Positions 6,342-15,334 of a DNA stretch of 64,000 bases are shown here, in pieces. The position numbers were made by a program, and so were the translations under genes. The first letter of the stretch is position 1. Each line of letters opens with the position of its first letter. The notes under the pieces were generated by a model that saw only the letters and a program-made list of their open reading frames with translations, did not search any database and was not told the DNA's origin. The DNA comes from Pseudomonas sp. SDI (GTDB lineage: Bacteria > Pseudomonadota > Gammaproteobacteria > Pseudomonadales > Pseudomonadaceae): positions 1-64,000 of the forward strand of contig NZ_QETK01000029.1 of NCBI RefSeq assembly GCF_003105155.1, read 5' to 3'.

Positions 6342-7445
6342 CTAGAGCCGCACACTGGCAAAGGTCGACTCGTTGCGCGCCTGGCTCAACGCCGACATCG
6401 GCCCGGCCAGCGGCGACAGCACCAGCGCCTGCGGAATCGGCATCATTGCCACCTGCTGCGCGGTGTTCGAGCCCACCCGCTCATCGCGTGGCGGAATGCC
6501 GAAGTACTCGCGGTAGCACTTGGAGAAATGCGGCGTCGACACAAACCCACACACCGACGCCACCTCGATGATCGACATCGGCGTCTGCTTCAGCAACTGC
6601 CGCGCCCGAATCAGGCGCAGCTTCAGGTAGTAGCGCGACGGCGAACAATGCAGGTACTTCTGGAACAACCGCTCCAGTTGCCGACGCGACACCGAGACGT
6701 ACACCGCCAGTTCGTCCAGGTCGATCGGCTCTTCCAGGTTCGCTTCCATCAGGGCAACGATTTCCTGCAACTTCGGCTGGTTGGTGCCAAGCATGTGCTT
6801 GAGCGGCACCCGCTGGTGATCCTGCTCGTTGCGGATGCGCTCGTAGACGAACATTTCCGAGATCGCCGCCGACAGCTCGCGACCATGATCGCGGCTGATC
6901 AGGTGCAGCATCATGTCCAGCGGCGCGGTGCCACCGGAGCTGGTGAAGCGGTTACGGTCGAGGGTGAACAGGCGGGTGCTCATGCTCACCCGCGGGAAGG
7001 CTTCCTGCATCGAGGCCAGGCATTCCCAGTGCACGCTGCAATCGAAGCCGTCGAGCAGGCCGGCACAGGCCAGCGCCCAACTGCCGGTGCACACCGCGCC
7101 GAGGCGGCGCGACTGGCGTGCCTGGCTCTGCAACCAGGTGACATGCTCGCGGGTTACCGTGCGCTGAATGCCGATACCGCCGCAGACAATCACCGTGTCC
7201 ATTGCCGGCGCCTTGTGCATGGCCGCATCGGGGGTGATCTGCAAACCGTCGCTGGCCCACACCTGGCTCCCGTCGACGCTGAGGGTATGCCAGCGGTACA
7301 GCTCGCGACCGGACAACTGGTTGGCCATGCGCAGCGGCTCGACAGCGGAGGCCAGTGAAATCAGCGTGAAATTGTCCAGCAGCAGAAAGCCGATGGATTG
7401 GGGCGTGCGGTTCTGGGGTTGGGCCCCGGAGTGGTACGACGTCAT
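6342..7445 (-). CDS. gbdR: Glycine betaine/dimethylglycine-responsive activator GbdR (GATase1-AraC)
   Basis: A 367-residue transcription factor. An N-terminal DJ-1/PfpI-type ligand domain (about residues 15-200; VIVCGGIGIQRTVT, GAVCTGSWALACAGLLDG) is followed by a C-terminal AraC helix-turn-helix pair (about 225-325; LDELAVYVSVSRRQLERLFQ and IIEVASVCGFVSTPHFSKCY). In P. aeruginosa GbdR activates choline/betaine catabolism genes, sdaB and the cbc importer; here it sits directly beside sdaB and cbcXWV. Start: ATG at 7445 with GAGGAGA just upstream. A 16-bp palindrome lies 115 bases upstream of the start. Confidence 0.93.
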   Translation of the reverse strand: MTSYHSGAQPQNRTPQSIGFLLLDNFTLISLASAVEPLRMANQLSGRELYRWHTLSVDGSQVWASDGLQITPDAAMHKAPAMDTVIVCGGIGIQRTVTREHVTWLQSQARQSRRLGAVCTGSWALACAGLLDGFDCSVHWECLASMQEAFPRVSMSTRLFTLDRNRFTSSGGTAPLDMMLHLISRDHGRELSAAISEMFVYERIRNEQDHQRVPLKHMLGTNQPKLQEIVALMEANLEEPIDLDELAVYVSVSRRQLERLFQKYLHCSPSRYYLKLRLIRARQLLKQTPMSIIEVASVCGFVSTPHFSKCYREYFGIPPRDERVGSNTAQQVAMMPIPQALVLSPLAGPMSALSQARNESTFASVRL

Positions 7446-7559
7446 CGCGATCTCTCCTCACACAATGCAGGTTGCGCCTCAGGCGGCACGATCTTTCTTG
7501 TCATGGCCCCGATTCGAGTGCAGGGCTTTGCCAATCACAACGCAAATGCCATGCCTAAG

Positions 7560-7575
7560 TTGAATGGTCATTCAA
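7560..7575. promoter_or_regulatory. Palindromic operator candidate upstream of gbdR
   Basis: TTGAATG-GT-CATTCAA is a perfect 7+7 inverted repeat in the gbdR/sdaB gap (7446-7841), the shape typically bound by a TetR-family dimer. The rest of that 396-base gap contains no supported gene. The regulator is unknown; the half-site resembles, but is not, the BetI palindrome at 15245-15264. Confidence 0.4.
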
Positions 7576-7841
7576 TAACGCCTGAAAACGACGTCGCGGG
7601 CCGTCTATATAGCCCTTGCGGAAAATGTCGGTAATAAACGCAAAGCAGCGTACCAAAGCGCGTCTGTAGGACTATTGAGCAATTCGGTAGCACTTGTGAG
7701 TAGGATGCCCAGAAGCGACATCGACGAAGAGTTACCACAGGCGCGCAGCGGCTAACGGCGGGGGATCGACGACGCTGATTCAGCGCACGCGCCAAAAGGC
7801 GGCATGCGCTGGAGCCGGTGGGCGAAAACGGCGCAGCGCGG

Positions 7842-9218
7842 TCAACATTCGATGGCGCTGACGGCCAGGCCGCCACGCGAGGTTTCCTTGTATTTGTCGT
7901 GCATGTCGGCGCCGGTGTCGCGCATGGTGCGGATCACCCGGTCGAGGGAAATGAAGTGTTCGCCATCGCCGCGCAGGGCCATTTGCGCCGCGTTGATCGC
8001 CTTCACGGCGGCGATCGCGTTGCGCTCGATGCACGGCACCTGCACCAGCCCGCCAACCGGGTCGCAGGTCAGCCCGAGGTTATGCTCCAGGCCGATTTCG
8101 GCAGCGTTCTCCAACTGCCCGGGCGTTGCCCCGAGCACCTCGGCCAGGCCGGCCGCAGCCATTGCACAGGCCGAGCCGACCTCGCCCTGGCAGCCGACTT
8201 CGGCGCCGGAAATCGAGGCGTTCTTCTTGCACAGGATGCCCACCGCCGCGGCCCCGAGAAAGAAGTCGACAACGTTGGCTTCGCTGACGTCGTCGCTGAA
8301 GCGCATGTAGTAGTTCAGCACCGCCGGAATGATCCCGGCCGCGCCGTTGGTGGGCGCCGTGACCATGCGTCCGCCGGCGGCATTTTCCTCGTTGACCGCC
8401 AGGGCATAGAGGTTGACCCACTCCATCGCACTCAAGGTCGAGCCGATCACGTTCGGCTTGCCCAGCTCCAGCAGGCTGCGGTGCAGCTTGGCCGCACGGC
8501 GCCGCACATTCAGCCCGCCGGGTAGGATGCCCTCGTGTTTCAGGCCGTTTTCCACGCAGTCCTGCATGGCTCGCCAGAGGTTCATCAGGCCGGCGCGAAT
8601 CTCCGCTTCGCTGCGCCAGACCTTCTCGTTCTCCAGCATCAATTGCGACACGCGCAGGTCGTTTTGCCGGCACAGTTCCAGCAGTTCTTCGGCGCTGTCG
8701 AAGTCGTAGGGCAATACCGTGGTGTCGGCATCCAGTACGCCGCTGGCGGCCTGCGCGGCGTCGACCACAAAGCCGCCGCCCACCGAGTAATAGGTGTCGC
8801 GGTGCAGCTCGCCGCTCGCGCCCTCGGCGATCAGGGTCATGGCGTTGGGGTGGTACGGCAGGTTCTCGTCGAGCAGGCGCATGTCGCGCTGCCAGATGAA
8901 CTCCAGCGCCAGCCGGCCATCGAGCAACAGCGTGTCGCTGTCGCGCAATGCGCTGATACGCGGGCCGATCTGCGTCGGGTCGATGGCGTCTGGCCATTCG
9001 CCCATCAGGCCCATGATGACTGCGTTGTCGCTACCGTGGCCAATGCCAGTGGCCGACAGAGAGCCGTACAGGCGCACCTCGACCCGCCGTACCTGCGCCA
9101 GCTGCTCGCGCTCGCGCAGGCCCTGGACGAACAGCGCCGCGGCGCGCATGGGCCCGACGGTATGGGAACTGGACGGCCCGACACCGATTTTGAACAGGTC
9201 GAACACACTGATGGCCAT
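7842..9218 (-). CDS. sdaB: L-serine dehydratase (Fe-S, single chain)
   Basis: A 458-residue L-serine ammonia-lyase converting serine to pyruvate and ammonia in the cytoplasm. The N-terminal beta domain has the SSSHTVGPMRAA signature. The C-terminal catalytic domain carries the iron-sulfur cysteines in CKKNASISGAEVGCQGEVG and TCDPVGGLVQVPC. In Pseudomonas this paralogue deaminates serine made from glycine at the end of betaine catabolism, which explains its place beside gbdR and cbcX. Start: ATG at 9218 (MAISVFDLFKIG), with AGGAGG 8 bases upstream; longer in-frame readings lack a ribosome site. Confidence 0.93.
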   Translation of the reverse strand: MAISVFDLFKIGVGPSSSHTVGPMRAAALFVQGLREREQLAQVRRVEVRLYGSLSATGIGHGSDNAVIMGLMGEWPDAIDPTQIGPRISALRDSDTLLLDGRLALEFIWQRDMRLLDENLPYHPNAMTLIAEGASGELHRDTYYSVGGGFVVDAAQAASGVLDADTTVLPYDFDSAEELLELCRQNDLRVSQLMLENEKVWRSEAEIRAGLMNLWRAMQDCVENGLKHEGILPGGLNVRRRAAKLHRSLLELGKPNVIGSTLSAMEWVNLYALAVNEENAAGGRMVTAPTNGAAGIIPAVLNYYMRFSDDVSEANVVDFFLGAAAVGILCKKNASISGAEVGCQGEVGSACAMAAAGLAEVLGATPGQLENAAEIGLEHNLGLTCDPVGGLVQVPCIERNAIAAVKAINAAQMALRGDGEHFISLDRVIRTMRDTGADMHDKYKETSRGGLAVSAIEC

Positions 9219-9472
9219 GCCATGCACCTCCTGATGGGGCGGACGCCGGCCCCCGGTCGGGGACGCTGGAACTGCTACGCTCAACGTGCGGCAGTCCGCC
9301 GATTGCACGCATCATCAGGCTTTTGGCAGCACCCCCGACGTCTGCAACCGACGCGCTCTTGCCCAGCAACGTCGCCCGGTGCCAACGCGGTTTGTGCGCC
9401 GTTTTTATACGGCGCAGAGGCCCCGAAACAGCGTTAACCGAGGGCGAAAAATCTGTATGCGACCTCATCGGC

Positions 9473-9505
9473 ACTGGATACGACCCTGTCTGTACTGGAT
9501 ACGAC
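9473..9505 (+). promoter_or_regulatory. Direct repeat, candidate GbdR operator in the sdaB/cbcX gap
   Basis: ACTGGATACGAC occurs at 9473-9484 and again at 9494-9505, starts 21 bases apart, i.e. on one DNA face two turns apart. Such spaced direct repeats are typical AraC-family sites, and both flanking genes belong to the known GbdR regulon. The gap 9219-9666 also holds a stem-loop at 9395-9416 (TGCGCCG/CGGCGCA, T-rich loop) and no supported gene. Confidence 0.5.
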
Positions 9506-9666
9506 GCGACCAGTAGGCGTTTGTTTTTTGCTGTTAGATGATCGGTATCGACTCGATTGCACGGCACCTGTCCCGCTGTCGCCCGGCAGCCAGGCCCGAC
9601 CGATTGCATCCTATAAAGCACGGCGGTCCGTTGGGACATCCGAGAAAAACACCCAGGAGTCCATTC

Positions 9667-10614
9667 ATGAAAGGTTCACCCTCACTATTGCTGGCCGCGC
9701 TAATGAGCTTGCCGGTGCTGGTCCAGGCCGCCGAGCCCGAGCAGTGCCACACGGTCAACTTCTCCGACGTCGGCTGGACGGACATTACCGTCACCACCGC
9801 CGTCACCAGCGCCGTACTCGAATCACTCGGCTACAAGACCCGCACCACGATGATCTCGGTACCGGTGACCTACAAGTCGCTGGCCGACGGCAAGAACATG
9901 GACGTGTTCCTCGGCAACTGGATGCCGACCATGGAAAACGACATCAAGCAGTACCGCGATGCCGGCACCGTGGAAACCGTAAGGGCCAACCTGGAGAACG
10001 CCAAATACACCCTCGCCGTGCCCCAGGCCCTATATGACAAGGGCCTGAAAAGCTTTGCCGACATCGCCAAGTTCAAGAAGGAGCTGGACGGCAAGATCTA
10101 CGGCATCGAGCCAGGCAACGACGGTAACCGGACCATCCAGAGCATGATCGACAAGAACGCCTTCGGCCTGAAAGACGCCGGCTTCAAGGTAGTCGAATCC
10201 AGCGAGGCGGGCATGCTGTCGCAGGTCGATCGCGCCGCCCGGCGTGGCACCGACGTGGTGTTCCTGGGCTGGGAACCGCACCCGATGAACACCCGCTTCA
10301 AGATGAAATACCTGGAAGGCGGCGACGACTTCTTCGGCCCGGACTACGGCAAGGCCACGGTGCTGACCAACACGCGCAAGGGCTACACCGAGGAATGCGC
10401 CAACGTTGGCCAACTGCTGAAAAACCTGTCCTTCACCCTGGACATGGAAAGCGCGCTGATGGGCAACGTGCTCGACGACAAGATGAAACCCGATGCCGCC
10501 GCCAAAGCCTGGCTGAAAAAGAACCCGCAGGTTCTCGACACCTGGCTGGCCGGCGTTACCACCGTGGACGGCAAACCTGGCCTGGAAGCGGCCAAAGCCA
10601 AACTGACGCAGTAA
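9667..10614 (+). CDS. cbcX: Choline/betaine/carnitine ABC transporter, periplasmic binding protein
   Basis: A 315-residue substrate-binding protein with a signal peptide (MKGSPSLLLAALMSLPVLVQA, cut before AEPEQ). It has the OpuAC/ProX fold elements (NFSDVGWTDIT, GYKTRTTMISVPVTYKSLAD, FLGNWMPTME, VDRAARRGTDVVFLGWEPHP). Aromatic residues in these blocks normally form the box that holds the trimethylammonium group. AGGAG at 9655-9659 sets the start. It is the first gene of cbcXWV and delivers ligand to CbcW/CbcV. A strong stem-loop follows its stop. Confidence 0.92.
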   Translation: MKGSPSLLLAALMSLPVLVQAAEPEQCHTVNFSDVGWTDITVTTAVTSAVLESLGYKTRTTMISVPVTYKSLADGKNMDVFLGNWMPTMENDIKQYRDAGTVETVRANLENAKYTLAVPQALYDKGLKSFADIAKFKKELDGKIYGIEPGNDGNRTIQSMIDKNAFGLKDAGFKVVESSEAGMLSQVDRAARRGTDVVFLGWEPHPMNTRFKMKYLEGGDDFFGPDYGKATVLTNTRKGYTEECANVGQLLKNLSFTLDMESALMGNVLDDKMKPDAAAKAWLKKNPQVLDTWLAGVTTVDGKPGLEAAKAKLTQ

Positions 10615-10620
10615 GCACCA

Positions 10621-10648
10621 CCTGCGGCGGGCGCCGGCCCGCCGCAGG
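10621..10648 (+). promoter_or_regulatory. Intercistronic stem-loop between cbcX and cbcW
   Basis: CCTGCGGCGGGC pairs perfectly with GCCCGCCGCAGG around a 4-base loop, six bases after the cbcX stop. There is no T-run, so it is more likely an mRNA-stabilising or attenuating hairpin than a full terminator. Such hairpins commonly keep the binding protein more abundant than the permease. Confidence 0.6.
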
Positions 10649-10684
10649 CCGTCTCGAACCCTTTGCAGGTGGATGCTCGCTATC

Positions 10685-11530
10685 ATGCTGATCGACAACA
10701 AAATACCCTTGGGCCAGTACATCGCGGGCTTCGTCGAATGGTTGACGCAACACGGCGCCAACTATTTCGATGCGTTCGCCGAAGCGCTGGAATTCATGAT
10801 CCACGGCGTGACCGCGGCACTGACCTGGTTCAACCCCTTCGTGCTGATTGGCCTGATTGCGGTGATCGCTCACTTGATCCAGCGCAAATGGGCCCTGACG
10901 GCATTCTGCGCCCTGTCGTTCCTGCTCATCCTCAACCTGGGGTACTGGCAGGAAACCATGGAAACCCTGGCCCAGGTGCTGTTCGCCACCCTGGTCTGCG
11001 TGGCCATCGGCGTGCCGTTGGGCATCCTCGCCGCGCACAAGCCAATGTTCTACACCATGATGCGGCCGGTGCTCGACCTGATGCAGACCGTGCCCACCTT
11101 TGTTTACCTGATCCCGACACTGACCCTGTTCGGGCTGGGCGTGGTTCCGGGGCTGATTTCGACGGTGGTGTTCGCCATCGCCGCACCGATCCGCCTGACC
11201 TACCTGGGCATCTGCGACGTGCCCCAGGAACTGCTCGATGCCGGCAAGGCGTTCGGCTGTTCCAAGCGTCAACTGCTGTCGCGTATCGAACTTCCGCATG
11301 CCATGCCGAGCATCGCTGCCGGCGTCACCCAGTGCATCATGCTGTCGCTGTCGATGGTGGTGATTGCCGCGCTGGTGGGGGCCGACGGCCTGGGCAAACC
11401 CGTGGTCAACGCACTGAACACCGCCGACATCGCCCTGGGCTTCGAAGCGGGCCTGGCGATCGTATTGCTGGCAATCATGCTCGACCGTATCTGCAAACAA
11501 CCCGAGTTACCGGTGAGGGGTGAAGCATGA
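10685..11530 (+). CDS. cbcW: Choline/betaine/carnitine ABC transporter, permease
   Basis: An inner-membrane permease of 281 residues with about six to seven membrane segments. The binding-protein-dependent transport loop is visible as IRLTYLGICDVPQELLDAGK and AFGCSKRQLLSRIELP. The ATG at 10685 is chosen because AGGTGG at 10667-10672 is well spaced for it but touches the alternative ATG at 10673. The 3' end overlaps cbcV by four bases. Confidence 0.92.
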   Translation: MLIDNKIPLGQYIAGFVEWLTQHGANYFDAFAEALEFMIHGVTAALTWFNPFVLIGLIAVIAHLIQRKWALTAFCALSFLLILNLGYWQETMETLAQVLFATLVCVAIGVPLGILAAHKPMFYTMMRPVLDLMQTVPTFVYLIPTLTLFGLGVVPGLISTVVFAIAAPIRLTYLGICDVPQELLDAGKAFGCSKRQLLSRIELPHAMPSIAAGVTQCIMLSLSMVVIAALVGADGLGKPVVNALNTADIALGFEAGLAIVLLAIMLDRICKQPELPVRGEA

Positions 11531-12705
11531 GCATCATTCGCTTCGAAGATGTCGACGTAATCTTCTCCAATCGACCGCGTGAGGCCTTAAGCCTGCTAGA
11601 CCAGGGCCTTTCGCGGGAGCAGATCCTGAAAAAGACCGGGTTGGTGGTCGGCGTGGAAAAGGCCAATCTGGAAATCAACAAGGGCGAAATCTGTGTGCTG
11701 ATGGGCCTGTCCGGCTCGGGCAAGTCGAGCCTGCTGCGCTGCATCAACGGCCTCAACACGGTGAGCCGCGGCAAGCTGTTCGTCGAACATGAAGGCTCGC
11801 ACATCGATATCGCCCACTGCTCGCCGGCCGAGCTGAAGATGATGCGCACCCAGCGGATCGCCATGGTCTTCCAGAAGTTCGCACTGATGCCCTGGCTGAC
11901 GGTGCGCGAAAACATCAGCTTCGGCCTGGAGATGCAGGGCCGGCCGGAAAAAGAGCGGCGCAAGCTGGTGGACGAGAAGCTGGAGCTGGTGGGCCTGACC
12001 CAGTGGCGCAACAAGAAGCCCGACGAGCTGTCCGGCGGCATGCAGCAGCGGGTGGGCCTGGCCCGGGCGCTGGCAATGGATGCCGACATCCTGCTGATGG
12101 ACGAGCCGTTCTCGGCACTCGACCCGCTGATTCGCCAGGGCTTGCAGGACGAGTTGCTGGAGCTGCAACGCAAGCTGAACAAGACCATCGTGTTCGTCAG
12201 CCACGACCTCGACGAGGCGCTGAAGCTGGGCAGTCGGATCGCGATCATGAAAGACGGCAAGATCATCCAGTACAGCAAGCCGGAAGAAATCGTGCTGAAC
12301 CCGGCCGACGACTATGTGCGCACCTTCGTCGCGCATACCAACCCGCTCAACGTGCTGTGCGGGCGCAGCCTGATGCGCACGCTGGACAAGTGCAAACGGA
12401 TCAACGGCTCGGTGTGTCTGGACCCGGGCGGCGATTCGTGGCTGGACCTGGCTGAAGGCAACACCATCAAGGGTGCACGCCAGGGCGTCAACGGCATGGA
12501 CCTGCAGAACTGGGCGCCGGGTGAAGCGGTGGAAGGTCTGGGCCGTAAACCGACGCTGGTGAACGCCAGTATCGGCATGCGCGAAGCGCTGCAGATTCGT
12601 TATCAAACCGGCAACAAGCTGGTGTTGCAGGAAGGCAACCGGGTGGTCGGTATTCTCGGCGACAGCGAGCTGTATCACGCGCTGCTGGGCAAGAACCTGG
12701 GTTAA
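11527..12705 (+). CDS. cbcV: Choline/betaine/carnitine ABC transporter, ATPase
   Basis: A 392-residue ATPase of the OpuAA/ProV type. Walker A is GLSGSGKS (residues 60-67), the Q-loop VFQKFALMPW, the signature LSGGMQQRVGLARA, Walker B ILLMDEPFSALD and the switch HDLDEAL. An N-terminal extension and a C-terminal regulatory region (after about residue 280, CBS-like region) match the family. The start overlaps the cbcW stop (ATGA). It energises uptake through CbcW. Confidence 0.93.
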   Translation: MSIIRFEDVDVIFSNRPREALSLLDQGLSREQILKKTGLVVGVEKANLEINKGEICVLMGLSGSGKSSLLRCINGLNTVSRGKLFVEHEGSHIDIAHCSPAELKMMRTQRIAMVFQKFALMPWLTVRENISFGLEMQGRPEKERRKLVDEKLELVGLTQWRNKKPDELSGGMQQRVGLARALAMDADILLMDEPFSALDPLIRQGLQDELLELQRKLNKTIVFVSHDLDEALKLGSRIAIMKDGKIIQYSKPEEIVLNPADDYVRTFVAHTNPLNVLCGRSLMRTLDKCKRINGSVCLDPGGDSWLDLAEGNTIKGARQGVNGMDLQNWAPGEAVEGLGRKPTLVNASIGMREALQIRYQTGNKLVLQEGNRVVGILGDSELYHALLGKNLG

Positions 12706-12760
12706 ACGCTGTAGGGGAATCGCAGGGAACGCGATTCCGTAGGGTGTCAGGAGAGACCTC

Positions 12761-12839
12761 ATCGCGGGACCAGCCCGCACACAGTAAAAGCACATTTCCT
12801 TCCCCCACGGACCCTGTGGGAGCGGGCTAGTCCCGCGAT
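12761..12839. repeat. REP pair (BIME)
   Basis: Two inverted copies of the Pseudomonas REP motif (ATCGCGGGACCAGCCCGC and CTGTGGGAGCGGGCTAGTCC...) lie between the convergent cbcV and betT genes. The same element recurs at 19365-19437 and 61057-61118. Confidence 0.8.
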
Positions 12840-12857
12840 CGAGCGCAACGCGCTCGC

Positions 12858-12889
12858 AAAAAAGCCCCACCGTCTCCGGCAGGGCTTCT
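12858..12889 (-). terminator. betT: Rho-independent terminator of betT
   Basis: On the minus strand AGCCCTGCC...GGTGGGGCT forms a hairpin followed by a run of six T, just after the betT stop at 12908. It matches the usual position for a betT terminator. Confidence 0.7.
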
Positions 12890-12907
12890 TCTTCAGCCAA
12901 TCAACGA

Positions 12908-14911
12908 TCAGCTATACACACGCCCCAGCAACTGACGGTGGCTTTCGAACTGGTCCAGCACGTCGCGGGTGATCTGCTCGGTGGTGAAGCCCATCAGGTC
13001 GTATTCCTGACTACCGTTGTGCAGATAAACCTCGGCGCGGTAGAAGCGCTGACGGACATCGCTCTCACCTTCCACCGGCGCTTCGCTCGGTGCCGCCAGG
13101 TAACCGTCCAGGCTCACTTCGTAGACGAATGGGTTGCCCTCTTCCATCTCGATGCGCAGGCCCATCGCCGAACGCGACTGACCAACCCGGGTCTGCACCT
13201 GCAAGCCCATGCTCTGCAGTTGTGCCGCCGCATCTTTCAGGGCCGGGCTGACCTGTTTGTCCATGAACCGCTGAACGATTGCCTGGGTTGGCTGCAGGTC
13301 CAGCTGCGACAGGCGCTCGCTGAAGCCACGACGACCACGGGCAGCCAGCTCGGCCTGCTCCTGCTCGACCTGGCTGTCCTGCTTCATCGCCTTGTACAGG
13401 CCGAACATGAACAGCACCAGCACCACCGAGAACGGCAGCCCCGCCAGCACCACCATGGTCTGCATCGCCTCGAAGTTACCGGCGAAGAGCAAGCCGACGG
13501 TGACCACAGTGATGATCGCCGACCAGAGAATCCGCAGCCAGTTCGGCGCGTCCTCGTCGACATCGCCGCCTTTGCAGGACAGGTTGGCCATCATTACCGC
13601 GCCGGAGTCGGCCGGGGTCAGGAACAGCACGAAGCCGACAAAGATCGCCACGCCGACCACGATCTTCGCCGCCGGGAAGTGCTCCAGCAGTTGGTAGATC
13701 GACATCGACGGTTGCTCAAGCGCTGCGCGCCCAAGCTCCACGGCGCCCTGGTTGATCACCAGGTCCAGTGCGGTGTTACCGAAGATCGACAGCCAGGCCA
13801 GGGTGAAGCCCAGCGGAATCAGCAATACACCGGCAACCAGTTCGCGCACGGTACGCCCACGCGAAATACGCGCGATGAACATGCCGACGAATGGGCCCCA
13901 GGAAATCCACCAGGCCCAGTAGAACACGGTCCACAGGCCCAACCAGCGCTCGGACTTGGCCGCGTCGCCTTCATACACATACAGGTCGAAGGTTTTCAGG
14001 ATCGCGCCGTTCAGGTAGTCGCCGATGTTCTGCACGAAGCTGTTGAGCAGGTGCAGGGTCGGGCCGTTGAGCAGCACGAACAGCAGCAGGCCGCTGAACA
14101 GGATGATGTTCAGGTTGGACAGGCGGCGGATGCCGTTCTCCACACCCGACACCGCAGCGATGGTCGCCACCGTGCTCATCACCAGGATCACGATCAACAG
14201 GTTGGTGTTGCTGTGCTCCATGCCAAACAGGTATTCCAGGCCCGACGACACCTGCATCGAACCGATACCCAGGTTGGTCACCAGGCCCAGCAGGGTCACG
14301 AACATGCCGAAGATGTCGACGGTGTGACCGGCGGCGCCCTTGACCCAACGCTCGCCCACCAACGGGTACAGCGCCGAACGCAAGGCCAGCGGCTGGTTAT
14401 GACGGTAGGCGAAGTACGCCACCGACAGGCCGACCAGGGCATAGATTGCCCAGCCATGCAGGCCCCAGTGCAGGAAAGTCAGTTGCAGGCCCTGGCGAGC
14501 CGATTGCAGGCTGGCCGGCGCGCCTTCAGGCGGGTTGAAGTAGTGGTCCAGCGGCTCGGACGCGCCGAAGTACAGCAGCGAGATACCGATACCGGAGGAG
14601 AACAACATGCCGGCCCAGGCACCGTAGCTGAAGTCCGGCTTGTCGTCCTTGCTGCCCAGCTTGAGCTTGCCGAACGACGAGAACGCCAGAACGATGACGA
14701 ACAGCAGGTAGCCGCCGATCACCAGCATGTAGTACCAGCCAAAGCTGCGTGACAACCAGGCCTGCGCCTGGCTCAACACAAGACCTGCGGTTTCCGGGAC
14801 CGCGATCAGCAAGGCAGTCAACAACAGGATCAGCAGCGCCGAGGTGTAAAACACCACGCTGTTGACCCGGACCCTCTCGGCAGGGGTCTTTATCAGGGAG
14901 GCAGAACTCAT
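12908..14911 (-). CDS. betT: High-affinity choline transporter BetT (BCCT family)
   Basis: A 667-residue inner-membrane proton-driven choline importer with 12 predicted membrane segments. It has the BCCT signature region (FYWAWWISWGPFVGMFIAR) and a long soluble C-terminal tail (about 160 residues), as in osmosensing BetT proteins. ATG at 14911 (MSSASLIKTPAERV) is preferred: the first membrane segment then starts near residue 18, and GGAG lies about 10 bases upstream. It diverges from betI across a 423-base gap containing the BetI palindrome, and supplies choline to BetA. Confidence 0.93.
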   Translation of the reverse strand: MSSASLIKTPAERVRVNSVVFYTSALLILLLTALLIAVPETAGLVLSQAQAWLSRSFGWYYMLVIGGYLLFVIVLAFSSFGKLKLGSKDDKPDFSYGAWAGMLFSSGIGISLLYFGASEPLDHYFNPPEGAPASLQSARQGLQLTFLHWGLHGWAIYALVGLSVAYFAYRHNQPLALRSALYPLVGERWVKGAAGHTVDIFGMFVTLLGLVTNLGIGSMQVSSGLEYLFGMEHSNTNLLIVILVMSTVATIAAVSGVENGIRRLSNLNIILFSGLLLFVLLNGPTLHLLNSFVQNIGDYLNGAILKTFDLYVYEGDAAKSERWLGLWTVFYWAWWISWGPFVGMFIARISRGRTVRELVAGVLLIPLGFTLAWLSIFGNTALDLVINQGAVELGRAALEQPSMSIYQLLEHFPAAKIVVGVAIFVGFVLFLTPADSGAVMMANLSCKGGDVDEDAPNWLRILWSAIITVVTVGLLFAGNFEAMQTMVVLAGLPFSVVLVLFMFGLYKAMKQDSQVEQEQAELAARGRRGFSERLSQLDLQPTQAIVQRFMDKQVSPALKDAAAQLQSMGLQVQTRVGQSRSAMGLRIEMEEGNPFVYEVSLDGYLAAPSEAPVEGESDVRQRFYRAEVYLHNGSQEYDLMGFTTEQITRDVLDQFESHRQLLGRVYS

Positions 14912-15244
14912 TGCACAGAGGCTCCAGGCAGTGCGGAGAAAACTTGAAAACGACCTGTACCTGCGCATTTGGTGCAATAGCCCCACTGCGTCAGGTGTTA
15001 TAAAAGCACCTTGAAAAAACCGTGATCCCAAACCGATTGCATTGAAAAAAAACAGGCCGAATCCCCTTCCCGAGGGTTCGCCGCACGGTACGAGACCGTT
15101 CGGCAGATCTGTCCAACGCTTCGATAAAAACCGTCAACGCCTTGTATTACGGGGGTTACAGGTCTTTCTGGGGTGCCAATTTGTGACCGCTGATCGGGTA
15201 AAAAACCTGTCAATGGCACAGATTGTCGCAGAGCTTATTCTTTG

Positions 15245-15264
15245 TTGATTGAACGTTCAATCAA
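15245..15264. promoter_or_regulatory. Probable BetI operator (20-bp perfect palindrome)
   Basis: TTGATTGAACGTTCAATCAA reads the same on both strands. It lies 70 bases upstream of betI and in the betI/betT gap. BetI is a TetR-family choline-sensing repressor known to bind a palindrome of this kind. The remaining gap (14912-15334) shows no gene. Confidence 0.75.
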
Positions 15265-15334
15265 AACAAAATAGACTGGCCTTCGCCGAGGTAGCCGCTT
15301 GTCGTCTGCCCGCAGGCCTGAGGAGATTTGCAAG

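Noticed and set aside
12938..14752. 604-codon plus-strand open frame
   Set aside because: Antisense to betT; His/Gln/Arg-rich shadow.
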